Assembly: GCF_025061645.1 (NCBI RefSeq)
Contig: NZ_JANYMP010000006.1
Coordinates: forward strand, 204,434 to 268,433
DNA length: 64,000 nucleotides
Source of the DNA: Umezawaea endophytica
Lineage (GTDB): Bacteria > Actinomycetota > Actinomycetes > Mycobacteriales > Pseudonocardiaceae
Reading direction: 5' to 3'
Made by a program: the position numbers and the translations under genes. This document shows positions 1 through 8,496 of this stretch, piece after piece (the first letter of the stretch is position 1; the number at the start of each line of letters is the position of its first letter). The notes beneath the pieces were generated by a model. The model was not told where the DNA came from. It saw only the letters and a list, made by a program, of their open reading frames with translations, and ran no database searches.

Positions 1-77
1 GCACCACCGCACCACCGCACCACCGCACCACCGCACCACCGCACCACCGCACCACCGCACCACCGCACCACCGCACC
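1..77. repeat. 8-bp tandem repeat, about 9.6 copies
   Basis: The unit GCACCACC is repeated without a mismatch from the first base to position 77 and then stops at gcaccgag. It starts at the window edge, so the true array may be longer. A period of 8 is not a multiple of 3, so it would not make a simple repeat peptide in one frame. No gene overlaps it convincingly. Confidence 0.95.
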
Positions 78-678
78 GAGGATCGGACCACGCGGTCAGC
101 GACCCGATCCCGTGCCACCAACTGCACCACCCACAGGCCCCGGACGACGCGCCTTCCCCCCTCCACCCTCCAGCGCCGTCCGGCACCGACCGTGGCGGAA
201 CCGACCACGCCCCCCCGACCGTGGTCGCTTCCGCCACGGTCCTCCCGCGCCAGCCCCACTACCTGGCGTGACCTCACTCTGATGATCGACACGTCCGGCT
301 GAAACCGGTGTCGGATTCCCCACACCATCGTCCATCATGGACAGGACGCGACCTCCCGATCACGAATCGGGGAGTCCCGACGCGGGTTGTGCCGACACGT
401 CCACGGTGCCGACACGGAGGTGCCTTGTGGCGTCCCCTTCTCACCGCGCCGAGGCCGAGTCAGCACTCGTCGCCTTCCGGCTGCACCTCGTGCTGCCCAC
501 AGCACGCGGCGTCCCTTCAACACCGCGGTAGCGCCGAGCGAGCCGTCACGCCCACAGCCCTCCAGCGCCTGCCACGAACCCACGCACCCGCACCGGCGAC
601 GGACCGCGGAACTCCGCACCACCGCCACCGCCCGCATCACCGCGCGGGTGACGAAACACGCCGTCAGAAAGGCCATCG
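78..678. other. gene-free stretch upstream of the SulP gene
   Basis: About 600 bases separate the tandem repeat from the SulP-carbonic anhydrase start. Short open frames exist on both strands, but they have no recognisable domain and the arginine/proline-rich look of shadow frames in high-GC DNA. The only structured element seen is the inverted repeat at 188-241. No tRNA or clear promoter could be identified. Confidence 0.6.
188..241. repeat. 22-bp inverted repeat with one mismatch
   Basis: Bases 188-209 and 220-241 are reverse complements at 21 of 22 positions around a 10-base C-rich loop. The outer part is GACCGTGGCGGAA and its complement; the inner part is CGACCACG and its complement. It could terminate a gene lying outside the window or be a dispersed palindrome. 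No T-run follows. Confidence 0.7.
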
Positions 679-2943
679 ATGAACCGCCCCCGTTCCAACA
701 AGTCCCACGCGGGTGAGCACACCACGGCGGGTCCTCCGCCGCGCTTCCCCGCGTCCCTGCGCTTCGACCTCCCCGCCTCGTTCGTCCTCTTCCTCCTGGC
801 CGTGCCGCTGTCGCTCGGCGTCGCCGCGGCCACGGGCGCCCCGCTCATCTCCGGTCTCATCGCGGCTGTCGTCGGCGGCGTCGTCGCGGGCCTGTTCGGT
901 GGCACCCCCTTGCAGGTCAGCGGTGCCGCGACCGGTCTCATCGTCGTCACGGCGGGGCTGATCCTGAAGTACGGCTGGGCCGCCACGGCGGCCATCACGC
1001 TCGCGGCCGGGCTGGTGCAGATCGTGCTGGGCGTGACGCGGGTGGCCAGGCTGGCGCTCTCGCTGTCCCCCGCCGTCGTGCACGGCATGCTCGCGGGCAT
1101 CGGCCTCAGCATCGCGCTGGGCCAGCTCGTGATCGTGCTCGGCGGTCACGCCCACGCCACGACGTTGGCGAACCTCGCCGAACTGCCCGCGGAACTGCAC
1201 AGCTCCCACTTCGGCTCGGTCGTCGTGGGCGCGGTGGCGGTCGCCGTGATGCTCATGTGGCCCAGGATCCCCCGCTCCGCACTGGTCCCGGCCCCGCTGG
1301 CCGCCGTGCTGGCCGGGACGACGGCCGCCATCGCGCTCCGGCTCGACGTGTCCACTGTGGACCTACCCGACGCGCCGCTGGCCGACATCGTCCTCCCGCG
1401 AGTCCCCGAGGGCAGCGTCGGTGGTGTGGCGCTGGCCGTGCTGACGGTCGCGCTGGTGGCCAGCATGGAGTCGCTGCTGTCCGCCGTGGCCGTGGACAAG
1501 CTCCACGACGGCCCGCGCGCCGACCTGGACCGCGAGCTGGTGGCGCAGGGCGCCGCCAACGCCGTGTCCGGCGCGCTGGGCGGGTTGCCGGTCAGCGGCG
1601 GCATCATCCGCGGTTCGGCGAACGTCGCCGCGGGCGCGCGCACCCGCGCCTCGACCGTCCTGCACGGCCTCTGGGTCGTCGTCTTCGTGGTGGCGCTGGG
1701 CGGCGTGCTGGAACTGATCCCCCTGGCCGCCCTGGCCGGTGTCCTCCTCGTGGTCGGCCTCCGCCTGGTGAACCGCGACCGCGTGCGCAAGCTCGCGCAG
1801 CACGGCGAGGTCGCGCCCTACGTCGGCACGGTCGCGGGCGTGCTCGCGTTCGGCCTGGTGGAAGGTGTCCTGATCGGCATGGCCATCGCCGTGCTCAGGG
1901 CGCTGTACCGGTTGACGCACAGCTCCGTGCGCGTCGAGGAGGAGACCGACGGCTGGCGGGTCTCGATCCGCGGGTCGCTGGTGTTCCTCGGTGTCGGCAG
2001 GCTCGTGCGCGAACTGCGCCGCATCCCGCTGGGCAAGCGGGTCGTGCTGGAGCTGCACATCGACTTCATGGACCACGCCGCGTTCGAGGCGATCGACGAC
2101 TGGCGCGGCGGCTACCAGCGGCTCGGCGGCCAGGTCGACGTCGACGAGGTGCACGACACCTGGTTCCGCAAGGCCATCGGCGGCAAGCCCGGTCTGCGCA
2201 AGACTCCCCCGTCCCCGCTGCCGCGCTGGTTCGCGCCGTGGTCGCACTGGCAGCGCACCCGGCCCGGCGACGGCCCCGACGTGGTGCTCCCGACGCAGCG
2301 CGGCGACGCCGACCCGATGATCCGCGGCATGCACGAGTTCGAGCGGAACTCCGCCCCGCTGGTCCGCCCCTTCCTTGCCGACCTCGCGGCCCGCGGCCAA
2401 CGCCCGCAGCAGCTCTTCATCACCTGCGCCGACTCCCGCGTGGTCCCGAACCTCATCACCAGCAGCGGCCCCGGAGACCTGTTCTGCGTCCGCAACATCG
2501 GCAACCTGGTCCCGGCGGCGGGCACCGACGACGACTCGATGGGCGCCGCCGTCGAGTACGCCGTCGACGTGCTGGGCGTCGGCACGATCGCCGTCTGCGG
2601 CCACTCCCACTGCGGCGCGATGAGCGCGCTGGTCAACGGCGGCACCCGCCCCGGCACCGCGCTGAACTCGTGGCTGCGCCACGCCGACCCCAGCCTGATC
2701 CGCTTCCACGACCCCAACACCGCGGGCGACCTCCCGGTCGTGGAGCGCCTGAGCGTCACCAACGTCGCCCAGCAGTTGGACAACCTCCTCACCTACCCGT
2801 CCGTGCGCGAAGCGGTCAGCGCGGGCACGCTCCGCCTGGTCGGCATGTACTTCGACATCTCCGAAGCCCGCGTCTACCTGGTCGACCCGGACCGCAACGC
2901 CCTGGAACCACTCCGCACCCCCGCGAGCCGCCAGTCCCGATGA
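679..2943 (+). CDS. SulP-family anion transporter fused to beta-carbonic anhydrase
   Basis: This 754-residue protein has three parts. Residues about 25-400 are a hydrophobic SulP transport domain. Residues about 420-500 are a degenerate STAS-like region. Residues about 545-745 are a beta-class carbonic anhydrase. The zinc ligands are visible as Cys583 and Asp585 in CADSR and His642 and Cys645 in GHSHCG. Such fusions are inferred to move bicarbonate (or sulfate) across the membrane and interconvert it with CO2 on the inner face. The ATG is preceded by an agaaagg ribosome site six bases upstream. The gene stands alone, with hairpins after its stop. The substrate is not shown by the sequence. 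Confidence 0.9.
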   Translation: MNRPRSNKSHAGEHTTAGPPPRFPASLRFDLPASFVLFLLAVPLSLGVAAATGAPLISGLIAAVVGGVVAGLFGGTPLQVSGAATGLIVVTAGLILKYGWAATAAITLAAGLVQIVLGVTRVARLALSLSPAVVHGMLAGIGLSIALGQLVIVLGGHAHATTLANLAELPAELHSSHFGSVVVGAVAVAVMLMWPRIPRSALVPAPLAAVLAGTTAAIALRLDVSTVDLPDAPLADIVLPRVPEGSVGGVALAVLTVALVASMESLLSAVAVDKLHDGPRADLDRELVAQGAANAVSGALGGLPVSGGIIRGSANVAAGARTRASTVLHGLWVVVFVVALGGVLELIPLAALAGVLLVVGLRLVNRDRVRKLAQHGEVAPYVGTVAGVLAFGLVEGVLIGMAIAVLRALYRLTHSSVRVEEETDGWRVSIRGSLVFLGVGRLVRELRRIPLGKRVVLELHIDFMDHAAFEAIDDWRGGYQRLGGQVDVDEVHDTWFRKAIGGKPGLRKTPPSPLPRWFAPWSHWQRTRPGDGPDVVLPTQRGDADPMIRGMHEFERNSAPLVRPFLADLAARGQRPQQLFITCADSRVVPNLITSSGPGDLFCVRNIGNLVPAAGTDDDSMGAAVEYAVDVLGVGTIAVCGHSHCGAMSALVNGGTRPGTALNSWLRHADPSLIRFHDPNTAGDLPVVERLSVTNVAQQLDNLLTYPSVREAVSAGTLRLVGMYFDISEARVYLVDPDRNALEPLRTPASRQSR

Positions 2944-2976
2944 GATCGGGAGCCGACGCGTGCTGAGAGCACACGA

Positions 2977-2999
2977 CCTGCCGGAACACCACCGGCAGG
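2977..2999 (+). terminator. hairpin after the SulP-CA gene
   Basis: CCTGCCGG at 2977-2984 pairs with CCGGCAGG at 2992-2999 around a 7-base loop, 34 bases after the stop codon. There is no T-run, which is usual for high-GC actinobacteria. Confidence 0.55.
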
Positions 3000-3023
3000 C
3001 GTGCTGCGGCGGGCAGTGGGAAC

Positions 3024-3047
3024 CGCCGCCCGCCGCGGCGGGCGGCG
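3024..3047. terminator. 24-base GC palindrome between convergent genes
   Basis: A perfect palindrome of only G and C lies between the ends of the SulP-CA gene and the ArsR gene, which converge here. It can fold as a very stable hairpin on either strand and probably acts as a bidirectional terminator. Confidence 0.5.
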
Positions 3048-3128
3048 TCGTGGGAACTGCGGTCGGTGAAAGCTGCGGCAGGCATGGACCGGACGGTACG
3101 GACGGGGTCCGACAATTTTCGGCCGGAC

Positions 3129-3629
3129 CTACTCCGACCTGCGGTAGAGCGCCACCAGGACGCCGTGGACCGCCTCGTCGTCGCCCGCGTCCTCGGCCTC
3201 GTCCAGCAGCCGCTGGAGCTCGGCCCCGAGCCGTTCGGCGGCGGTCGCGGTCAACCGCAGGTGCCGCAGCGAGACCAGCGGTTCCGCGGCCCGGCTCACC
3301 TCGTGGGCCATCGCGGCGAACACGGCGGCGTTGTGCTCCGCCGGGGCCTCGTGCACCACGAGCTTGCGCGCGGTCCGCTGGTAGAGCTGCTCGGTGCCGC
3401 CGCGGACCTGGCGCGTCTCGACCACCCGCACCATGCCCGCGTCGCGCAGCACCTTGAGGTGGTGCCCGACCGATCCCTTGTGGACGGACAGGGTCGACGC
3501 GAGCCCGCTGATGGTCGCGGGCTTCTGCCCCAGCGCGAACAGCAGCCGCTGCCGCGTCGGGTGCGAGAGCGCCTTGAACTGCTCCGGGGTGCCGATCTCC
3601 AGTACTTCCTCGGCGGGCAGACCACTCAT
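3129..3629 (-). CDS. ArsR-family winged-helix regulator
   Basis: This 166-residue protein begins with an ArsR-type DNA-binding fold. Residues about 15-85 contain LSHPTRQRLLFALG and a recognition helix around SVHKGSVGHHLKVL. A longer helical C-terminal half follows. No metal-binding cysteine cluster is visible, so it is not an obvious metal sensor. It is divergent from the S41 peptidase gene with 57 bases between starts, and an inverted repeat sits in that gap. It is therefore probably the local repressor of itself and of the peptidase gene. The ligand is unknown. Confidence 0.85.
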   Translation of the reverse strand: MSGLPAEEVLEIGTPEQFKALSHPTRQRLLFALGQKPATISGLASTLSVHKGSVGHHLKVLRDAGMVRVVETRQVRGGTEQLYQRTARKLVVHEAPAEHNAAVFAAMAHEVSRAAEPLVSLRHLRLTATAAERLGAELQRLLDEAEDAGDDEAVHGVLVALYRRSE

Positions 3630-3632
3630 GCA

Positions 3633-3662
3633 CGAAAGTGTCTAATTCTCTTGACGCTTTCG
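3633..3662. promoter_or_regulatory. candidate ArsR operator between divergent genes
   Basis: CGAAAGTGTC at 3633-3642 and GACGCTTTCG at 3653-3662 form an inverted repeat with one mismatch and a 10-base AT-rich spacer. It lies entirely in the 57-base gap between the ArsR and S41 peptidase starts. A TTGACG hexamer at 3651-3656, inside the right half, could be the -35 of the peptidase promoter. Its weak -10 at 3675-3680 would place transcription start at or near the ATG. Confidence 0.55.
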
Positions 3663-3686
3663 CAACCCCACCCCGAGACTGGGCGC

Positions 3687-4562
3687 ATGGACACCGCCTC
3701 GATCGTCACGGAGATCCGCGCGCTCCTCGTGGAGCACTACGTCTTCCCGGACATCGCCACCGAGCTGGACGCGCTGCTGGAGAAGCGGAGCACCGGGGGC
3801 GCGTACGACGCCGCCGACACCGCGGAGGAGCTGGGCAGGCTGGTCACCGCCGACCTCCAGGCCGTCAACGGCGACCGCCACCTGCGGCTCAAGCACCACA
3901 CCGACGTGATCCCGGACGGGGACGACGCCGCGTCGATCCAGGAGATGGCGAGGGAGGCCGCGCTGTCCCTCAACGGCGTCCGCGGGCTGCGCGCGCTGGA
4001 CGGCGGGATCGCCCACCTGGAACTGGCGCCGCTGCTGTTCCCGGTCGAGATCTCCGGCGAGGCCGTCGCCGCCGCACTCACGCTCGTGGCGGACGCGCGG
4101 GCGCTGGTCCTCGACCTGCGGGAGAACCGCGGCGGCGACCCGGCGACCGTGGCGCTGGTGTGCGGGTACCTGCTGGACGAGCCGACCCACCTGAACACGA
4201 TGTACTTCCGCGACGGCGAGACCTACCAGCAGTACTGGAGCCCCGCGTACGTGCCGGGGAAGCGGTTCGGCGGCACCAAGCCGATCTACGTGCTCACCAG
4301 CCCGCGGACGTTCTCCGGCGCCGAGGAACTGGCCTACGACCTGCAACAGCTCGGCCGCGCGACCGTCGTCGGCGAGCGGACCGGCGGCGGCGCGCACCCG
4401 CGGCGCGGGTTCAGGGTGCACCCGCACCTGGAGGTGACCGTCCCGACCGGGCGGGCGATCAACCCGGTCTCGGGCACCAACTGGGAACTGGTGGGCGTGA
4501 GCCCGGACATCGAGGTCCCGGCCGAGGACGCGCTGGACCGCGCCCTCCGGGAGGCCCGGTAG
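3687..4562 (+). CDS. S41-family peptidase-like protein
   Basis: This 291-residue protein matches the S41 (C-terminal processing/IRBP-like) fold. There is an N-terminal helical segment, then a catalytic domain with VLDLRENRGGDP. The nucleophile region TSPRTFSGAEE places Ser210 as the probable catalytic serine. No signal peptide and no PDZ domain are seen, so it is a short cytoplasmic member of the family. The ATG at 3687 has no clear ribosome site and may be leaderless. It is divergent from an ArsR regulator, suggesting inducible expression. The substrate cannot be read from the sequence. Confidence 0.82.
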   Translation: MDTASIVTEIRALLVEHYVFPDIATELDALLEKRSTGGAYDAADTAEELGRLVTADLQAVNGDRHLRLKHHTDVIPDGDDAASIQEMAREAALSLNGVRGLRALDGGIAHLELAPLLFPVEISGEAVAAALTLVADARALVLDLRENRGGDPATVALVCGYLLDEPTHLNTMYFRDGETYQQYWSPAYVPGKRFGGTKPIYVLTSPRTFSGAEELAYDLQQLGRATVVGERTGGGAHPRRGFRVHPHLEVTVPTGRAINPVSGTNWELVGVSPDIEVPAEDALDRALREAR

Positions 4563-4565
4563 ACG

Positions 4566-4602
4566 GGACGAGCCCGCCACGAGGATCGCGGCGGGCTCGT
4601 CC
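4566..4602. terminator. bidirectional terminator hairpin
   Basis: GGACGAGCCCGCC at 4566-4578 pairs perfectly with its complement at 4590-4602 around an 11-base loop. It sits four bases after the S41 peptidase stop and 12 bases beyond the dacB stop, so it can serve both convergent genes. Confidence 0.75.
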
Positions 4603-4614
4603 GGTGGAGCGGGA

Positions 4615-6168
4615 TCAGCAGGACTTGGTCCAACTGCACTCCAGGTCCTGCTTGCGGTCGCCCTTGGCCGGGGCGGGTTCCTGGCGCTTGGACTGCACCT
4701 GCGCCTGTGCCTGACCGGCCTTGTCCGTGGCGAGCCGGACGGCGATGGCGTCCTCGATGTCACGGGGCGGGCCGGACACGAAGTCGTTCTGCATCACCGA
4801 GAACACCAGCTTGCGACCATCGGCGTTGGTGACGTAGCCGGACAGCGCGGTCACACCCGTCATCGAACCGGTCTTGGCGTGCACGTTGTTCGCCGCCGCC
4901 GTGCCGCCCATGCGGTTGCGGAGCGTGCCGCCGACGAACCGGTCCTGGACGCCCGCGATCGGCAGCGCCGCGTACCAGTCCTGGAACCACGGCTTGGTGC
5001 GGGCCTTGCGCAGCACCGACACGAACAGGTCGGGCGAGAGCAGGTCCATCCTGGACAGTCCGGAACCGTCGAACAGGTTCATCGTCAACGGGTTCGCGTC
5101 CAGACCGGGCAGTGCGGCCTCCAGCGCGCTGATGCCCGCGGCCCAGGTGCCCTGGCCGGACACCTTGCGGCCCATGGACTTGATGAGCGTCTCGGCGTGC
5201 AGGTTGTTGCTGAGCTTGAGGAACGGCACCAGGAGCTGGCGCAGGGTCATCGACTGGTGCTCGACGAGCACCGGCGCGGAGCTGGGCGTCGCGCGGAACT
5301 CGGTGCCACCGGTGACGGTGATCCCGTGCGCCGCCAACGACTTGCGGAACAGGCCCGCGACGAGCGTGGTCGGGTCGTTCACCGAGATGTACTCGAAGTA
5401 CGGCGCCGCACCGGGTGCGAGCGAGCCGCCGACGTCGACGACGTTCGTGCCGTGCCCGCGGTGCACGAAGACACCGCCGTTGGTGCTGGTCGTGGCGTTG
5501 TTGCGGATGGTCAGGTCGACCGGCGGGATCAGGGTCACCTGCGCGGGCTGGCCTGCGGCGGCGCCGGGGCTCACCTTCACCGCGATCGAGCCGGAGTCGT
5601 AGTCGGTGTCCGGCGCGATGGTCAGCGCGGACGTCTGCGCGCTGTAGTAGTACGGCTCGTCGTCCCACGCCCAGCCGGTGCCGAGCGGGACCGAGTCGAA
5701 CCAGCTATCGTCCGCCACCAGCGAACCGGTCACCGTCCGCACGCCGGTCGCGGCGAGCTTCGCGGCCAGGTCGTCGTAGTCGGCGGCCAGCATGGTCGGG
5801 TCGCCGGTGCCGCGCAGGTACAGGTCACCCACGAGCTGCGTGCCCTGGACGGTCGCGGGCGAGCGCAACTGGGTCGCCCAGCGGTGGTCGGGGCCGAGGG
5901 TGTCCAGCGCGGTGGCCGACGTGATCAACTTCGCCGTGGAACCGGGCTGGAAGCGGGTGTTGCCGGACCTGGTGTAGATGTTCTCGCCGGTCTCGGCGTC
6001 CTTCACCACCAGCCCGACGGTGGCTCCGACCAGGCGGGAGTCGGAGAGGATGCGGTCGAGGTCGGCGGCGAGCGGGTTGGCGTCCACCGCCGTGGCCGCA
6101 CCGGTGGAGAGACCGAGGACGAGTGTCAGGGACGCGAGCAGGGCTACCAGTCGTGGCCTTCGGATCAT
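4615..6168 (-). CDS. dacB: D-alanyl-D-alanine carboxypeptidase/endopeptidase (PBP4, S13 family)
   Basis: This 517-residue exported enzyme trims or cleaves peptide cross-links of peptidoglycan outside the membrane. Residues 1-28 are a signal peptide ending near ATAVDA. The three penicillin-binding motifs are present: STAK with Ser77 and Lys80, SNN in KLSNNLHAE, and KTG in HAKTGSMTG. The spacing and the inserted domain between the first two motifs are those of class C PBP4/DacB. The C-terminal tail is rich in Gln and Lys and ends in a Cys-containing segment beyond the usual fold. The gene is monocistronic, between gnd and a bidirectional terminator. Confidence 0.93.
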   Translation of the reverse strand: MIRRPRLVALLASLTLVLGLSTGAATAVDANPLAADLDRILSDSRLVGATVGLVVKDAETGENIYTRSGNTRFQPGSTAKLITSATALDTLGPDHRWATQLRSPATVQGTQLVGDLYLRGTGDPTMLAADYDDLAAKLAATGVRTVTGSLVADDSWFDSVPLGTGWAWDDEPYYYSAQTSALTIAPDTDYDSGSIAVKVSPGAAAGQPAQVTLIPPVDLTIRNNATTSTNGGVFVHRGHGTNVVDVGGSLAPGAAPYFEYISVNDPTTLVAGLFRKSLAAHGITVTGGTEFRATPSSAPVLVEHQSMTLRQLLVPFLKLSNNLHAETLIKSMGRKVSGQGTWAAGISALEAALPGLDANPLTMNLFDGSGLSRMDLLSPDLFVSVLRKARTKPWFQDWYAALPIAGVQDRFVGGTLRNRMGGTAAANNVHAKTGSMTGVTALSGYVTNADGRKLVFSVMQNDFVSGPPRDIEDAIAVRLATDKAGQAQAQVQSKRQEPAPAKGDRKQDLECSWTKSC

Positions 6169-6299
6169 GGATCGATTGTGCCGCTACTCGGATGCCAGGC
6201 GTCATGAGGGTCACTCATGTCGTCACAGAACCGCCATCTCCCGTCCACACCCCGTGGTCGTGGAGTCCGGTCTGGAAACGCCTCCCACCAGCGGTCGGC

Positions 6300-6338
6300 G
6301 GTCCGTTCCGGGCTCCGCGCGGGAGCCCGGAACGGACC
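6300..6338 (-). terminator. gnd terminator hairpin
   Basis: A perfect 17-bp stem (6300-6316 with 6322-6338) and 5-base loop lies six bases downstream of the gnd stop on the minus strand. The strength and placement make it a convincing intrinsic terminator despite the lack of a T-run. Confidence 0.8.
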
Positions 6339-6343
6339 GTCGA

Positions 6344-7786
6344 TCAGGCCTCGACCTGGCTGCGGTCGCCAGACCAGAGGGTGTGGAAGCTGCCCTCGCG
6401 GTCGGTGCGGCGGTAGGTGTGCGCACCGAAGAAGTCGCGCAGGCCCTGGATCAGCGCGGCGGGCAGGCGCTCGGAGCGCAGGCCGTCGTAGTACGCCAGC
6501 GCCGAGACGAAACCGGGGACCGGCACGCCCGCCTGGACCGCGCCGACGACAACGCGCCGCCACGCCGCCTCGGCGTTCTGCACGGCCTCGCGGAAGTAGT
6601 CGTCCACGAGCAGGGACGCCAGCTCCGGGCTGCCGTCGTACGCCTCGCGGATGCGGTCCAGGAAACGGGCGCGGATGATGCAGCCGCCGCGCCAGATCGT
6701 CGCCATGGCGCCCAGGTCCAGGTCCCAGCCGTACTCCTTGCTGGCCGCGCGCATCTGGTCGAAGCCCTGCGCGTACGCGACGACCTTCGACGCGTACAGC
6801 GCCTGCCGGACGTCGTCGACCAGGCCGTCGGTCACCGTCTTGGCCACCTCGGACGCGCCGAACGCGTCGCGGACGGCCTTGCGCTGGTCGACCCGGCCGG
6901 ACAGCGAGCGGGCGAACACGGCCTCGGCGATGCCCGTGACGGGGACGCCCAGTTCGAGCGCCTCCTGCACGGTCCAGCGGCCGGTGCCCTTCTGCTCCGC
7001 CTCGTCCGCGATGACCTCGACGAGCGACTTGCCGCTGTCGGCGTCCACGTGGGACAGCACGTCGGCGGTGATCTCGATGAGGTACGACTCCAGGTCGCCC
7101 TCGTTCCACTCGCGGAACACGTCGGCGATCTCGGCGGGCGTCTTGCCGCCCGCGCGCAGCAGCAGGTCGTACGCCTCGGCGATGAGCTGCATGTCGGCGT
7201 ACTCGATGCCGTTGTGCACCATCTTCACGAAGTGGCCCGCGCCGTCCGGTCCCACGTGGACGCAGCACGGCGTGCCGTCGACGACCGCCGCGATGCTCTC
7301 CAGCACCGGACCGAGGTGGACGTACGACTCCTTGGAACCGCCCGGCATGATGCTGGGGCCGTTGAGCGCGCCCTCCTCACCGCCGGAGATGCCCGCGCCG
7401 ACGAAGTGCAGACCGAGGTCCCGCAGCGCCGCTTCACGACGACGGGTGTCGGCGTAGTGCGCGTTGCCGCCGTCGATCACCATGTCGCCCTCGTCGAGCA
7501 ACGGCGTCAGCTCGTCGATCACCGCGTCGGTGGGGCCGCCCGCCTTGACCATGATGATGATCTGGCGGGGCTTCTGGAGGCTCGCGACGAGGTCTTCCAT
7601 CGTCTCGGCCGCGACGAAGTCGCCTTCGTGGCCGTGCTGCTCGATCAGGAGCTTGGTCCTGCTGGAGGACCGGTTGTGGACGGCGACCCGGTGTCCGTGC
7701 CGGGCGAGGTTGCGGGCCAGGTTGCTGCCCATCACAGCCAGTCCGGTTACCGCGATCCGTGCCGTTGCCTCGGTTGTCATTGGCAC
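6344..7786 (-). CDS. gnd: 6-phosphogluconate dehydrogenase, decarboxylating
   Basis: This 480-residue enzyme oxidises 6-phosphogluconate to ribulose 5-phosphate and CO2 in the oxidative pentose phosphate pathway, usually with NADP+. An N-terminal Rossmann motif GLAVMGSNLARN, the substrate-binding segment GGNAHYADT and the GISGGEEGALNGPSIMPGG signature are all present. A full-length helical C-terminal domain follows. Length is typical of the long (gndA) type. Start codons at 7786 and 7780 (MTTEA) are both possible. It is followed by a strong terminator and appears to be transcribed alone. Confidence 0.95.
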   Translation of the reverse strand: MPMTTEATARIAVTGLAVMGSNLARNLARHGHRVAVHNRSSSRTKLLIEQHGHEGDFVAAETMEDLVASLQKPRQIIIMVKAGGPTDAVIDELTPLLDEGDMVIDGGNAHYADTRRREAALRDLGLHFVGAGISGGEEGALNGPSIMPGGSKESYVHLGPVLESIAAVVDGTPCCVHVGPDGAGHFVKMVHNGIEYADMQLIAEAYDLLLRAGGKTPAEIADVFREWNEGDLESYLIEITADVLSHVDADSGKSLVEVIADEAEQKGTGRWTVQEALELGVPVTGIAEAVFARSLSGRVDQRKAVRDAFGASEVAKTVTDGLVDDVRQALYASKVVAYAQGFDQMRAASKEYGWDLDLGAMATIWRGGCIIRARFLDRIREAYDGSPELASLLVDDYFREAVQNAEAAWRRVVVGAVQAGVPVPGFVSALAYYDGLRSERLPAALIQGLRDFFGAHTYRRTDREGSFHTLWSGDRSQVEA

Positions 7787-7837
7787 AGCCTGCCTAAAAT
7801 CCGGCCGCAGTGCGAGGGGACGAGCGTCATAGCGCCG

Positions 7838-8437
7838 TTACACCGCCAGAACCGTAGCGGCCATCCCGATGAGGGTCGCGCCGCACAGCCGTTCGAAGAC
7901 CGGTCGGACCTTCGGCCTGGCCAGCACGACGGCCAGCCTCCCGGCCAGCGGCACCACCACGGCCCAGAACGCGGCGAAGACGCCGACGGTCACGGCGGAC
8001 AGCAGGGCGGCCTGCGGCAGCGGCGGCGCCGACGGGTCCATGGCCTGCGGGATCAGGCTCAGGAACGTCAGCATGACCTTGGGGTTGAGCAGGTCGCACA
8101 GCACGCCCTTGAAGAACGCCGACCGGCCGGACATCGCGGCGGGACTCACCGCGAGCGTGCCGCTCCTGGCCGCGCGCAGCGTCGTGAAGCCGAGGTAGGC
8201 CAGGTAGAGGGCACCGATCGCCTTGATCGCCAGCAGGGCGGCGGGCACGGCCACCACGAGCGCGGACACGCCGAGCGTCGCGAGGGCGCCGTGGACGAGC
8301 AGGCCGCACACGACGCCGAGCGCGGTGAGGGCGCCGAGCCGAACGCCCCGGACGGCGTTGCCGGTGACCAGGACGAAGTCCGGGCCCGGCACGATCGCGA
8401 TCACCGCGAGCGCGAGCAGGAAGGAGGTGAGGTGCAC
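7838..8437 (-). CDS. LysE/RhtB-family amino-acid exporter
   Basis: The 199-residue membrane protein opens with LTSFLLALAVIAIVPGPDFVLV, the signature of LysE/RhtB exporters, and has about six hydrophobic segments. These proteins export amino acids such as lysine, arginine, threonine or homoserine lactones. The GTG at 8437 is chosen because it has the normal family N-terminus; an upstream ATG at 8509 would overlap the divergent regulator. The AsnC/Lrp-type gene on the other strand, 59 bases away, is the usual activator partner of such exporters. Confidence 0.88.
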   Translation of the reverse strand: MHLTSFLLALAVIAIVPGPDFVLVTGNAVRGVRLGALTALGVVCGLLVHGALATLGVSALVVAVPAALLAIKAIGALYLAYLGFTTLRAARSGTLAVSPAAMSGRSAFFKGVLCDLLNPKVMLTFLSLIPQAMDPSAPPLPQAALLSAVTVGVFAAFWAVVVPLAGRLAVVLARPKVRPVFERLCGATLIGMAATVLAV

Positions 8438-8496
8438 GTCGAGATCATCACGCCGTGGTTCGGCGGAACACCAGCGGACACATAGGATGGTCGGTT

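Noticed and set aside
1-77. CRISPR array
   Set aside because: The 8-base units are contiguous without spacers.
679-2966. Long open frames on the opposite strand and other frames across the SulP-CA gene, such as 1257-2966 and 1363-3633
   Set aside because: They are arginine/proline/alanine-rich shadows of the real gene, with no domain and no ribosome site.
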